A DNA stretch of 64,000 nt from Trichoplax adhaerens (taxonomy: Eukaryota; Placozoa; Uniplacotomia; Trichoplacea; Trichoplacidae), in contig NW_002060958.1 of assembly GCF_000150275.1 (NCBI RefSeq), positions 938,272 through 1,002,271 on the forward strand. Direction: 5' to 3'. The notes beneath the pieces are model-generated. The model saw only the letters and a list, made by a program, of their open reading frames with translations. It was not told where the DNA came from and did not search any database. Of the stretch, positions 1 to 14,001 are shown one piece after another (position 1 is the first letter of the stretch; the number at the start of each line of letters is the position of its first letter). The position numbers were made by a program, and so were the translations under genes.

Positions 1-1940
1 TTTGAAAAGCTCACTTTTTAAGATCGGATATTAATTTATTCTTTTCTTGAGCAACTCTTTGATGATGCATACGATGATAGTCCCTCTCTTTGCGTAATCT
101 AATGTAAGTTTGTTTTGCATTTCTGAAAGCAAGTGAATTTAGCGGCATGTTACTAAGTGTAACTAATTTGAATGTCACGTTATAATTTCAAGAAAGAATA
201 GTAAAGTCTTTCATTAATGTGTTAAACGAATTTTAAGTCTTATTGTTGGGCTATATCTGCTAGTATGGCATCAATCTAACTACTTTTCATGTATAATACT
301 CGGTGCAGTTATACTAATCATATATATATATATATCACTGATATACATTAGTAGTACTTAGAACCTTTATTCCAGTGATATTAATCATTAAAACATATCT
401 TGATTAATCCAATCATATAGAAAACTATTTTCGCTAATTGAAAATACAATTTATCCGAAGGGCTGAGGTAATTTGCATTAAAATAATTTGCTTACTGTGC
501 AGCTGTCTTGAATTTCTCCACCTCGCCATGAAGAACTTTGATATCTTGATCCAATAGATCATTTCTAAAATAAATTTAATACATTCAATTAATATGTTGT
601 AATCGTGTGAAATTCCTCATCTTGAACTTCGCTTTGTTTAAGTTATAACGAAAAAGCTATTCCTAAATAGAGATACTGGAATTGAAGATTGCAAATTTCT
701 AGTACTTTGTGTAAATATCGGGCACCACGCTAACATCTTCTGGGTTTAACTGTCCTTTTTGCATCAATTCATACCTAAACAGTGTAGAGTTTTGGTAGTA
801 AGGTTGATTAAATTTAGTTATTGTCGACTATTGCTACACATTTCAGTAAAAAGTTTACCATTCGGTTTGAAAGCAATCTAGAGTACGTGTTAATCCCATC
901 TTCACGAAGAAATTTCGGACGAAGTCATCAATTAATTCTGGACGCTTTTAAACAAAAATAATTGCAATTGAAAAAGTTCTGTAAACTTTAGATTATAGGT
1001 TAACGAATATCAATTTGTTGAAGATTATAACATAGGATTAGGTCGTGAGTTACCTTTTGAAGTTTGGCTACGGGTACCGGCACAACCGTTTGCTATAATT
1101 AATTATTAAGTTAAAAAAGTGGGGGTATTTACTAACATGAAAATATAAACATCTTAGCCATCCTATTTTAAAAACAGTCTTTATGACTATGCTTACCGCT
1201 GCTTTAGAGTCTTCTTTCTTTTCTTGTAAATTTTTAACAGCTTTATCTAAGTTTTCTTCGCCATCTACGATAGTATAGATATTGGTAGGCATTAATAAAC
1301 TAGTGTACAGTATCCACTCAAGGCCATAAAATTTTTACCCATACTGTGATTAGACAACATTAAAATAGATGCCATTTAGACTGACCTGATATCGAATCGA
1401 CTTCATCATAAGGTACCTATTAAATGATATTTTAGGTAGTGAAGAATACATGCATCATTGCCTCTATCCAATTTCAAATTTTCGACGCTATCCATTGCAA
1501 TAAAATCATCATAGTATTATACCTCTTCATACTGGAAACCGTCTTCACTATCGTCTTCGATGGATAATTCTGTTTAGAATTTGATGTTAAGTCAAAGTAT
1601 ATGTGTATTCATCCGAAAGGAATAGTAGATTACAGAAAGCTTTATGTAGGTTCACTAGCTATGATAGAGCTTTCTCGTAAAATCAATTATTATCACATTT
1701 ATCAATACGAATTTATGAGTACAGACGAATCCACGATCAAGTTTTAGCAACAATATTTCACAAAGCATATAGCTAGTGCTGCAGATTGTCAAAGCAATGA
1801 ATGTCAATCATTGACCAATTCTAAATGATAACTAGTGAATTATAATGGGATACTAAACTATACGATTTAAATTTTGCTGGAGCTTAAAACTAAACGCACA
1901 GAAGGATACGTTCCAAGTAATAATTTGGATCGTCGGCCAT
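1..1940 (-). CDS. SPAG16: SPAG16/PF20 homologue, 5' part only (truncated by window edge)
   Basis: Axonemal central-apparatus protein of motile cilia. Eight coding exons are read on the minus strand: 1910-1940, 1523-1569, 1197-1316 (acceptor uncertain), 1054-1092, 859-944, 706-774, 496-564 and 15-122. Phases join at every junction. The start ATG at 1940 opens MADDPNYYLEQLSIEDDSED, then an acidic stretch ending QYEE and a GEENLDKAV segment. A LisH-like helix follows (DDFVRNFFVKMGLTRTLDCF, then QTEWYELMQKG), then VPDIYTK and a coiled coil with RKERDYHRMHHQRVAQEKNK. This order and these motifs match animal SPAG16. The C-terminal WD40 repeats that complete the family must lie left of base 1. Exon 3 is the weak point: the acceptor at 1317 keeps phase but adds eight residues (WILYTSLL) that I do not recognise. 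Its presence implies an animal with motile 9+2 cilia. Confidence 0.9.
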
Positions 1941-3963
1941 TGCAGCTATATACTATACTGATGTGTGCCTCCTCTAATTTTAGATTTCGTTGTTTCTCGA
2001 TTCTACCAAGTATTATTTCTCTCTCTGTCTCTTTGATATCTTGGTAGTCTCTGTATATTTTACAGATTTGTTAGGAAGCTGCCGCTGCCATATCACCATA
2101 GTAACCTTAACACCGTACAGTACAGTTGTTTTACTTGTTTCTATGAAGACAAGCTTAATACTGTAGCGCTTGCAAGTCTGATTGTAGTAATTTACAGTGT
2201 AAAGCGTTGTCATCTACAGTACCTACTGCGTAGTTGTACTGTACTGTACTGTATAGTACTTACTGCTAGTATACAGCAGTTACTATGACTATACATTACT
2301 ATACTATGTACACGTGTATATACTATACTATACATGTTATACTATACTATATAACATCTTGTACTCCAGGGAAGTTTTTATCTTCCGTGAGCCTACGGAA
2401 CATTTAGCCATGAAGTACATCAAAATGTGGCACTGATAGTGACTACAGCTAAATCGACGGTAGTATGCGTCACAATATTGTATACATCTAGGTATAATTC
2501 TATTGTAGGCATCGAGTCTCAGTTTACCGACGACGTATAAATTTAAGAATACTAGCTAACAGACTTCAATATTATAGTGAACTCCTTAATATTATCAAGT
2601 CGAAAGTTTTACCCGCTATATTACGTCAATGGCTATAACAGCTGTATACATATTGTCAACTTATTCTCAGACATGCTGTTAGTTTAAATAATAAGGGTAA
2701 CGTTAAATTGATAAAATAATCAAATATAAGCTATGAAAGATTTTAAGTTAAATTTCTTCAAAAATATGTGTAAGTATACATAGTAATATACGAAAATTAG
2801 TTTATAACGCGAATAAATATGGATAATACGCGTATCCCTAAGAATTGCAGATAAATGACGTAACACTTGTTATTGACGCTTAAATAACTTACCATGAATA
2901 CGTACAATAATCGGCGTACCAACTTTGCATCAGTCATAAATTATAATTTATTAAGGCTGCGCATAATTATAATTACTAGCATACGTACAATATATCTACA
3001 ACTTACATCTTCATAAGGTCTTCGAGGACGCAACTTGGCTGATATTTAATTATATAATTTGTAGTTATTACGAAAATATAACAAATAATTTATATACTGG
3101 AACTTTCGTGTCCACTACAGTAAATTACAATGGATTATATCATGTCACCACCTGTGAATTACTCTTCAATTTATGAAAGAATTGTAGTTTATTGCCATGC
3201 TGTAAATTAAATACATGAATTTAGCCGTGGTTCCGTGAAAATCAATTCACAAATTATCATGCTCCTGATACAGAAGTAGTCAGTGCTTATCATATTAACA
3301 CGGATAATTTTAATAAATATGTCTCCGATCACAATACGATATCAAACCTAAGGAATCATCGTTAATAAAGCGCAGCAAAATTAGATTATTGACAACACTT
3401 TATAATTTAAATCCAACTGTTAAAAACTATTTTTAATTTTATTTTTATTTCATCATAAAAGCAACAACGCTTTCAATAAATAAATGGGCACGCTAAATCG
3501 GATTGAATTGCAATGCAAATTTTCCTATTATGTTTATAATTCATATACAGTTAATACAATGATTAATCTCTGTGCATCAATAATACATGACAGCAAAGGT
3601 ATTGATGATTTTCATACCCCAAAACATCAACGATATATTACATTAATTAAATGTAGCGATTTGCCACAACTTTTTCCTCAAAATTTTTACAGATAGTAAT
3701 AATTATTGATTGGGAATGACAATCTATCAAGTAAACATCAATTTAAAGCTAATAAATGCTAATTAGTTTATTTTTTGTCACTAAACGAAATACGTGTTAG
3801 TTATTAATCATACAGCAACGACTTTAGCAGTCAAAAGAACATCACTGGCAACGTACATAAATTCTAATAAAAGATTCGTTAATAGCAAAGCAACATATAT
3901 ATCGACCGTTAAGCCTTCGGTTAAAATCTGCAATAGTACATCTCTGTGATATGACTGTCATTC
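1941..3963. other. Intergenic, SPAG16 promoter side and separase 3' flank
   Basis: AT-rich DNA between the start of SPAG16 and the stop of separase. It holds a short cluster of TACTGTAC-type motifs and TATACTATAC-like alternation at about 2215-2360. Short open frames are present, but none shows a recognisable domain. A TTTATT (AATAAA on the minus strand) at 3767-3772 is a possible polyadenylation signal for separase, roughly 190 bases past its stop. Confidence 0.6.
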
Positions 3964-6900
3964 TTAATCATGGCATATAGGTATCCCATATACTACTGGG
4001 GAAGCGCCGACCAAGTATTTTAATTTACAAACATTTCTTGCAGCATGAATATGTTCTAGCAAGGATCCATTACCGGAATCGTTCATCCAAGATTGAATAA
4101 GGTGCATAGTAAATCGATCGATATCTTTATCCGTAACATCCCACATGTTAGCAACAATACATGGACTAAATAAAAATATAGACAGCAACATAAATTGAAT
4201 GTATATGTGATTAGAAATGTAAATAAACAATTTAATAAGTTACCATCCAGCTAACAAGTAAGTCATTGCCATGCCATTTGCCTCTAGTAAACCTGAAACC
4301 TGAATAGTTAATAAATCAAGATAAATGTTATATTTCGCGTTACTTTACGGCGCTAAAGAATAATAGATACTAGCTCGCACTATCAAACAGTACGCATGCA
4401 AACCTTAAGCTTCCCACTACTACACCCCATTAGTAGTGTGGTTGCCTTGCAATTTAGCTTTTGAATACAATCGCCCTTCAAATAATCTGCACCGGAACCG
4501 TGACCGCAGTATCTGTAAATGAAATCATCAAATGTACAGTATTAACTATCATTATTTCGATTAAAAGCTGAGCTTAAGTCTTTATAATTACATGAAAAAA
4601 TCATTGTCTGTTAGCGCAGCTCCAAATTCTTCTTCGTTAGGAATTCTGGCAATAATTCCTTTCCACTTATTCCTAGGAAACATCGTATATTTTAGTCACA
4701 GTCTTAAGAAAAACAACTACCAAGAAATTTATAAAATACTTACGAGTTAAAAAATGGTCCAAATGCTTTTTCTGTAGATGGTAAATCATTTCTTGGATTT
4801 AGTATATAAAAGGTGTTCTTTAAATTTACCCGATAATCAACTCTGGACAACTAGGTATCGAGACATACGTAAAAGTGATAGGAAAAACGAACATAATTAA
4901 TTAATTTGTGTGTGTGTGTGTGTTATTAAAATAAAATCAGAAATGTTCGCACATCAGAAAAGTGTGAAAGAACGAAGGGTAAGGATGGCATCCTTGATAC
5001 AGGATGAGGTCGCAAAATGCTGATATTTTCCCATGGCAGATGTTGCAGATGCTAAAAGTTATAAAATTTAAGTAGTTTAATATATTAAAGTAGCCTTATT
5101 AGTTAACAAATATATCGGTATAAGTTCACTACCTTATCCAGAATTAATATAACTGGATACCGCTCACTGGTACGACTCCTATAACATCGTGCAATTCGAA
5201 ATAAATGATACCGCTTTCAAATTAAATTCAAAACTGATATCGTATATGAATTACTTTCTCTAAAATTTACCCCGGAGAAATGAATCCTATCTTACTCGCC
5301 ATAGCAGATATTTCTTTCACGGCCTGCCAATATAAACCAAAGATAATAAACATCTACTAGTAGATAGTACTCAATAAAATTAAAAATATTTTTATTCAGT
5401 AGTTCTTGTATCCAGATCAGCTTATTTGAACACAAACATACATTCATAATTTTAAATTAAATATTCAAATTCACACAATAACATTACAGATTTATACCGA
5501 GCGTATGGCATCGTCATCTCTTGATAAACCTAGCACTAACGAAATAGCTTCAACAAGTTCCTCATCATCCAAGTATTCAATTGAATTTAGTAGCACCTAA
5601 AGTCCATAATAATAGCACCAGTTACTCGCTATATATATTTAAAAAAATGTGAGATCCAACATACGGAATGGATCTAAGTGAACTTACCTTAAGTAAACCT
5701 TCATCTAACTCCCGTTTTAATTTTGTCACAACTTTCGACTTTACTTGATCAGATAGAGTTTGCAGCCGATACTGCATTGTGGCATCTTTGCATATTCCGA
5801 GTACCATACCTTTTAGACAGCCTAACAATTTTTTCTCAATACTTTCAGCAAATTTCTGTGAGTAAGAGTAAAGTGATGTCAAGATAGTAAGAAATTAGTA
5901 GTCAAATTTACCAGAAGATGAAATGTTTACCTTCATTTTTTCATCTAGTTTATAGCGTTTATTCCACCAACTCTTCTTGTTGCAGTCTTTCATGCTCGCG
6001 GAATTTTCGTCCAGTATATTATCATAATCCTTTAGAATTGTGAGATACGAAACTATAGAACCCTAAAATGATCGAAAGATTCGATATAGAAAGTAGAAAT
6101 AAAATACTCTAAATATTTACTTTGAAGACAATTGGAAGCGTTAAGTAAAATAATCATACAATATCATCAATATGTAAGGGGATCCTATAAAGTATCGGCT
6201 TCGTCTTATTTTGAAGGCGTGATATTAGCAGATAGTTGAAATTGTTTGACTTCATATCCATTTCGTCGTAAAGTAAATAGTTGCTCGTGCTTACCAATGA
6301 TAGAGTACATACAACTATTCCTACAATGAACATAATTATAGGTATTTTTCCCTTAAGATACTCAAATTTATCAAAAACTTGTAAACATATGATATACAAA
6401 TATACGCGTATATTAGCTAGCTTAAATTACCATCTGGTAATGTATCAACTGAATGCTCTTGAAAATTTTTCTCCAAGTCATTTCCAAATAAATATTGTTC
6501 CTTGAATGACAGTAGCTTTCTTTTTTCAAGAAAATACTGCAGCCGAGTTGTTGCAGCTTCACTTTGTTCATTTTGTGAATTAAGACCACTCTCTTCTTCG
6601 CTTCCTTTTGGTTCTAGATCGAGATCCAACGAGGATAGCTGGCAAATTAAGCTTTCCATTGGTTTATTGTCTCCACGAAAAGACTATTAATAGAATAGAA
6701 TATATTTTTTATTATTAGCTATTATTTGGACAAGCCTTCAAAAAAAAATGTAGAGACTACCTTAAGTACTGAAGCAATAGCATTAGATTCATGGCAATGA
6801 TTCCTAAAGGGAATATAAGGAAGATAAATATGTATTGTAGACAAGACATCAGCATTTAGTACTGTTTATTTTGTTTACTTCAGGTAAGATTCACGTTATT

Positions 6901-9900
6901 AATATATTTACTAGGAGTTACTGATAATTCATCGTACCTTATTTTCTTCCCCAAGCTAGCTAAGGCTTGATATCTCAATGATATCGATAATGATAAATGC
7001 AAGAAATGAGCTGCCATACTCGTAGAATGGAACCCAATAATTGTAGTTAACATAAGGCAAAGTCTTTTTAAGGCTGTCGAATCATTGGCGATAAATGATA
7101 GCTTTAAAGCCTTATTTAAAGATGTGATTAGTTCAATATCCCTAGTATTCCAACTTTTATCGAAACACTGCACTTGCTGATTTTTGGTAATTATAGCTTT
7201 TGCTTTTGCCGAAGATGCTACGCCATTCCGTGGTTTGCTTATCCGTTTCTTCGAAGTCTCACTATCATCAACCGCAAGCTTTCCGTTCTTATTCTTTGGT
7301 TTTCGTCCTCTTTTCGTATTTAAGCTCTGTGAAACTCTGAGGATGTGAGAGGCACTACTGCTATCTCCAGATGTAGTTCCTAAAAATAAAAGAAAATTGG
7401 TTTTCGAATAAGGGAGAGGCACTCAAAATGCAATATTAGCGTTCATTACAGCATAATCTTTAACAGTTATTGAATTTTCATACCGGACTCAGTTTTAGTA
7501 AAAATTTGTTGACGTAAATCCCACGAATCATTCAATATGACTGGTACTTTACTGCCTCCGTCAATAACGGATAAATTAAATTTGATCAGAGCTTTAACAT
7601 ACAAATGCCAACATTGCAAAGATGGAGAACATTTTTCAGGAGAAATAATTCTTTGAAGTACGTCATTCGCTTGATTCAGCTCTCCTTCCCGCATGTTTAC
7701 TTCAGAGTGAAGACAAATGACCTTATTTACTAACTCTATTATAGGAAGATAGCGATTGTCCCACAGTAAATCTATATCAAGATGTTCGCTTAATTCACCA
7801 GAATTCCTCCTTAACACAAGATTTAAGTCAGTTTGTATTTGACGCATCGATTCTACTGCACCATCTTCCATAGCATTGAATAAACGTAACATGTTATCCA
7901 GAATATTTAAACATTCAACATTGTTGCCAATAGTAGAATACGTTTTGGCTTTAACATAGAACACATCCAGTATCATATGTAAGTCTCGAATGGTATGCAT
8001 AGGAAAGCTATTTTTATCACATCCATGTAGATATTTACTCAAGGACATTAACGCTATATTTCTATTTTTTGAGTTACTACTAAATAAATGATTGACGTTA
8101 CATATCTTATGTGAGATAGAATTAGCTCGTGTATCATCACATAGATCAATAACGGCTTCTACTTCGAATTTTATCGCGTTTCCAGCTTGCATCATGAAAT
8201 CATCGCTTGAATCTTGCTTTCCTCTGAGTAACTCCAGCTCGCTCAATCGAATGTTGAAGTAAACAATCCTAAGCAAATCATATAAAGTGATTGCTCATTA
8301 TCAGTAAATAATTAATTCAACTATCCGTAAATCCTTTTTATTAATATAAATAATATAAAGAAAAAACTTCTAAATATAGTCATCACTAGAAGCAAATTGC
8401 TACCTCTTCGACAAGTGTAACATATTAGCCACATGATGGCCTTCCATTAAATATCTTTTACTTTCAGAGACAGTTCCATGTAGACTTAAGATTTCACTGA
8501 TTTGTTGTAAAGCCTCCAGGAAATAGTACAAGATGTTCCACTCCGAGTTCTCGGGTGTTGTGCGAATAACACCATTATTTTTATCATTTGCTATTGAAAT
8601 ATGTTACAATATTCATAAAAAATACTCATTTTTTAAATTTCCATCTGAACGCAATTTATTTAGGCATACATTTAACCTTACCAGGTAGCGTAATATTTGC
8701 AAAACGATTCTTTAACAATATACGACATAAGTGAAGATTCTCCATTGCAGCATCAACAAGTAAATTATGTTCATAAGAACTCCAATCTTCGCCTGACACC
8801 AAGCAGATTGTAGACACCACTGCATGAATATACGATTTTACTTTAACTGACAGTATAGTTTTAGTAAAATGGACAGTCAGGAGGATATTTCCGATATTTT
8901 GCATCGATTCCTTTATCTACGAAAGAAACAACACAATCTGGCTGTAATGTATTTATTACTATCGCACATATCTAATAATAACATTTAACATACATTTCCC
9001 TTTAAAACTTCAACTAAGGCAGTGGTCACTTGAAGGTAAACATCTATCATATCAATTTGCGATGGATTTTCCTTCGATAGCTGATTAAGAATTTGTCTAC
9101 CTCTGTTTACTAATGCTGTTGCGTACGATACCAACTTCAGCTGGCAAAGAATATAACATAGCTCACAATACTTCATAACGGTCTGTTGCTTTATTACATT
9201 GTACGATTTCTTGCCTATGCTATCTTCTGTTATAGCTTCACCAAGTATTAACCTCAACGTTAAAGCTTTAATTCGATAACAACTCTGCATTGAAAGAAAG
9301 CGGATTAGTTTTAGTTTTATTGACAATAATATAGTACCGTATATTCACTATCTCATACATAAAAGTCATACCTCATCATGTAATGCGAAAAAATCGCTTA
9401 GTAACCCTAGATTAGAGCATGTGATGTCAACTCTCCAGATTCTTTTAGAATCTAATTTTCCATCATTTGTGATAGAGCTCCAAATGTTCATAGCCAAAAT
9501 AAAATTTCTTAATGGTAATTCAGCATCTTTTCTGATATCCTGTTGCTACAATAACATTTTTACTAGTAATCAGATTTTACAAATTATGAGATAATGTTAA
9601 TCAATTTAATGAAAATAAGCCTACATTAGACATAAGCTCTTCCATAATACAAATGCCAAGCCATAAATGTGCTGTAGCTAAAAGATCTTTGGCGCAAGGA
9701 AAATTTATTTCATCCTTCTCTACTAGTGTTAACGTATTTATAATTTCTTTACATGTATCCCTAGGTAATTCACTTAGATAACAAAGAATGAATATATTAT
9801 TACAACTTGTTCCATAAATATCACAATAAAGGTAGAACAAACGCATGTGGCTTACCGTTGCATATCCTGTGATAATCGATTTAATTGCATTAATTCTATT

Positions 9901-12900
9901 AATATCCAGCACTTATGCTGCAACATATTTCTGCTGTCATATCTTTTTGACAACTCGTTAATAATAGCAATTTGTTCATTTATGGTGTCCGATCTGTTGT
10001 TCATCCACATAGTATAGTGACAAAACGTTAATCATCTGATATAAAGCTAGCTCATTTGTATATTAAGAATAAGCACCCAATATAAATATCAGATTAATAA
10101 ACATTAAAATTTACGAACTTGTTAGTTTTATACGAATTAAATTCCTCTTCTAATAGTGATAGACGTTGATCATGATTCATATTTTCCAAATTTGATTCCA
10201 AAAATCTAGAAATTCATCAACATGTAATTAGAACTCTTTTGCGCGACAGAATATCTACCTGATAACTGCTTAAACTATTGTACCATATAGAGTGAGTCAT
10301 AGTTACCTATTTCTCAAAAGTTGAATGGCATGGTCATCCGTTAATTCTTCTATCGCATTTACTTTAACTTTAACCCAAGTATCTGCTATCTTTTGCATTA
10401 TATGCTGGGGTAATGGCTTAGAAGTTGTCATTAAACTACTAATAAAATCTTTTAGCATTTTGAATGCCTCGTCGTAATTTTTGTAATAATTCAGGCAGTC
10501 TATACGTAAAACTGCTACTTTTAACAAAATTGCCTAAATAAGACAAATCAATGTTCCATGAGTGACCAATATCAATTTATGTTGATAGCAATATAGTTTT
10601 ACTACGCTATGAAAACTAGTCAATCTATCCTGTAAGGTGTAGGAGCGTATTTTAACAACTGCATAGGAAAAGAATGCATAATCTAAAGAGTAGACTGGCT
10701 TACTTACCATACTATTCGTATCTGTTTCCTGACTATCACTTTCATTATTGCGCAATTGTATTAATGTAGTAAATGTGAGACGCAAAACGGTTTCAGCTAC
10801 GTCAAAATATTTCTTATTAAATAGAAATAATCCAATAGAATAAGCCACTCCGCCTAGATTTCGTCGTTCCCATGAAATCTTTTTAAGATTTGCCATATGT
10901 TGGGTAACTCTTAAATTCTCATTGGCGACAACTAGGAATTGATCAGCCAAGTCGCTAATAGTTATTTTTTCTTGAATACCTACATGAACATTGGATTAAC
11001 AATTTAGGCAATTAAGGGGATAATAAAGCACATACTAAATAAATATTTCATACTCGCTAATCTGAAACGTTTACGACTTAGAAATGATAAATTGGCATAA
11101 CACATTACAGAATTGGATAATTTGTTACCTAATATAGATTGGTTAAATTTTATGTACAAAGATAGGATCTTGTAATTGCACGCAAGTAGAGGTAGATAAC
11201 GATCTAATAATTTATTGTTTACGTCTGTTGACGATTTTTCCGTCTTGATACCATCATTTTCCCATTTTGTAGTTAAAGGTATGCTAAGACTTAGTAATCG
11301 ATTATAACTATCCAACATAAAAGCCAGTTGCTTATTATCGTTTTCATGATCGCAACGAGACGAATAATCATGAATGATGTTATTTGCTGTTAATTTGACA
11401 ATTTCGAATAATTCAATTAGTATAAATAAACTTTGAGTGAGTTGAAAAGATTTTAAGCATCTCGTCAATTCTTGACAAGCTTGTATAATTTGTTTCTGCT
11501 TACTGTAGATATTATTGATGGATAGTGTCTCAATAGGTAATTGTGATATTTCAATACTCAATCTAGATAGCGTTGTTACCGCAACAATTAAAGCTATCAT
11601 AGACTTGTTAGTATTTTGTTTCGGTAGTAGCAATTTATTCAATTGTTTGATTAAATTAATGGCAGCTTGGCTATTACCGGCTAGGTAATGACAACACCAA
11701 TAATTACTATAAAAGCTTAAGAGGCTTGATAAATTGACAAGTTGCCTTTGATCATCACACGTTAACCAAGCCATAAGCTGTTGTAACTGTTGGTTTGCCC
11801 AATTTTCAAAGTTACCATAGAAATTGGCAATGATTTGGTAATGATTGCAACATTTCTTATCAAATTTAAAAAGGTAAGAATGGCAACTACGAATCATTTT
11901 ATCAACGATCCAATCTAATTGTTGGTTGGCAGCAATGGCGAGCATTAAGCTTAATTTTCGACATTTTAAGACTACAGCTTCTCGTTGATCAATATCCCAC
12001 TTTTCAATTCGGAATGCACAACTCCATAATAATTGATGACCACTAATAAGTAATTTTTGATGCTCATCGTTATCTAAATCTTTCTTTTTCATTTTTTTAT
12101 CAGTTAATTTATCATGCAATAACTTGATCCATACCAATGACTGGTTAACAAATTGTTTCTTTAATAGCTTATCCGACATACAATAGATTAATTTGCCCAC
12201 TTTCAAGGAATCGACTGTGGTCAGTTGTTGTAGCTTGGATAAATACTGTAGAACAGTATGGGATATTTGGCAAATTGTTTCAACAGTGTCGAGGTCATGA
12301 TTGTCTTGAGCTAAAATGTCCACTGATTTTTTGAGCATTTTCATTGCCATAATCACTTCCTGTTTTATAGACTTTGTATTCTTGTTTTGCTTGTGAATTT
12401 TATTCAATGCGGCTATATGATCCTATATTTATGAAGGAAGAGGATGAATCGTAATTGATTGAATGAGTTCGTATATCATTCATGAGCATGACTATTATCT
12501 AGGGAAGTGGCATCACACATAGACTGGAGTGGTTTTTTTATTAGCCCATGGATCACAACATCGAATTGCAATTTATTCCATTAATTCAAATAAATGAAGA
12601 TGAAACGTATATATCGTATACAGTACTACTGCACCACCCACTAGCTATATCAGTGAGAGTTTCGATTGTGGCTAATCCTACTGTGTTGAGCAAGAGCGAC
12701 TGAAGTATGAATCTGTCTTTCTTTCTTCCTCGTTGCAAATCCTACAGTATAAAATGGACAATCTGCTCTTTTTGTACACTTGCATGGCGTATGGCTATGT
12801 TTGTAGACTATTTTAGCATGATCTTAGTGGAAAAGTAGCAGTAAAAGGTTTTTATCCTAGCTGACGAGAACGCAGTCTAGTGTGCAGATCAAAACAACTT

Positions 12901-13240
12901 GGTTATTGCTTGTACTTGTGTGTCCTCATTGTATAGTATATTGTACACAATTGCATAACGAGATCGACAGGCTTTATATTGTACATAGAATGACCATTTA
13001 GTAACTGTACTTTGCTTGCAGTTTGTTGTTCTACAGTATTATAACTAATAAAAAGTAGAATGGTACTACTGCTAATGACCCAGTTGCAACGGTTTCAATT
13101 TTCAAAATGGAATGGTACATCGTTAACAAAAGTACTTGTCTATCCATTGAACAATAATATTATTACAGTGGCAATTTTACCTTAATCTTTGGTAAGATTT
13201 CATGGCAACTCGTTGCACTATATTGATCGATTAGATCCAT
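3964..13240 (-). CDS. ESPL1: Separase (separin), complete multi-exon gene
   Basis: Caspase-fold cysteine protease (clan CD, family C50) that cleaves the cohesin kleisin at anaphase. The C-terminal catalytic domain is unmistakable. LPWENISILRPHPVSRMPSL lies at about 4980-5040. The catalytic His is in FIYCGHGSGADYL and the catalytic Cys in LLMGCSSGK, both in the exon near 4395-4513. The family terminus reads MWDVTDKDIDRF...LKYLVGASPVVYGIPI, with the stop at 3964. Other family landmarks are ILILDK, PRNDLPSTEKAFGPFF and the EKKLLGCLKGMVLG helix at about 5800. A lysine-rich unstructured linker lies at about 7200-7330 (RGRKPKNKNGK), as expected between the helical superhelix and the protease. Exons from about 7.4 to 12.4 kb encode the long helical TPR-like N-terminal region, which has low conservation. 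A 60-base first exon (13181-13240, MDLIDQYSATSCHEILPKIK) joins in phase 0 to the exon starting at 12422 across a 758-base intron. Both catalytic residues are intact, so the enzyme should be active. Confidence 0.95.
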
Positions 13241-13789
13241 TTTGATTGTATTGGGTAATTCTGCACTTTGACTAGATGGCCTTTTTTACTCAATGACCGC
13301 AAAGAATGAACTGTTGCTTTTTCTTCCTTGCTGTTGATATCCTCCACTGACAAAGCAGTTGTACCAATACCCAGTGGAAGCCCGTTGCAGTTCAATTTGA
13401 ATGTTTTCTCGGTCTGTTCACTTCTGGACGACTTTTTGGAAGATATAAATTGGCAAAGGACCAAAGAAACTCTTCCAGGACAACTGGAAATGTTCCTTCA
13501 CGACATGAAGGAAAAATGGCCAAGACGGAACTGACTGCAGTAGGATGACGGTATTGATACGTAGACGGTTGTGGGGCGAAGCTTGAAGGTATCGTACACC
13601 ACTGCAGTTGACGCTCTTGAACGGTCACTTTTCCCTCATACAAAGTCAACAGTGGAAATCCATTGAAATATTTCTTTGTCCTGTGGTTGACTTGGATTTT
13701 GAATGACCCGCCTTCATTTCAAAAACGGTTCACCCCCAGCGGTACTACAACCGCAAAGCCAGTCAGCACCAGTGATACGATTGCTGTCA

Positions 13790-13925
13790 TGGTTGTACTG
13801 TACAGTGTACAGTACAGGACGTATCGTAGGGTGTGTACTGTACACTGTAACTTTCAACGCCATTATGGTTGACTGTACTGTAGCAGTCCAGAGCAGCGCG
13901 GTATACTGTACAGTACAGTAGATCC
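13790..13925. repeat. Cluster of palindromic TACTGTAC/GTACAGTA motifs
   Basis: Dense alternation of TACTGTACAGTG, TGTACAGTACAG and ACTGTACAGTACAGTAG steps, self-complementary at several registers, including 13795-13815 and 13904-13921. The same words recur all over the window. Because the motif lacks stops in several frames, it yields spurious open frames on both strands here. Confidence 0.8.
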
Positions 13926-14001
13926 ATCGATCGCTCGTCTCAGTCTGCCAAACGCTCAAGGACCAAATTCAAGCCATCATGGCAACTGCACCTCCATGTA
14001 A

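Noticed and set aside
4905-4922. TG dinucleotide run as a functional site
   Set aside because: A short intronic microsatellite in separase; no evidence of anything beyond simple repeat.
13714-13959. Minus-strand 81-codon frame rich in YCTVQY
   Set aside because: It is composed of the TACTGTAC repeat words read in one frame.
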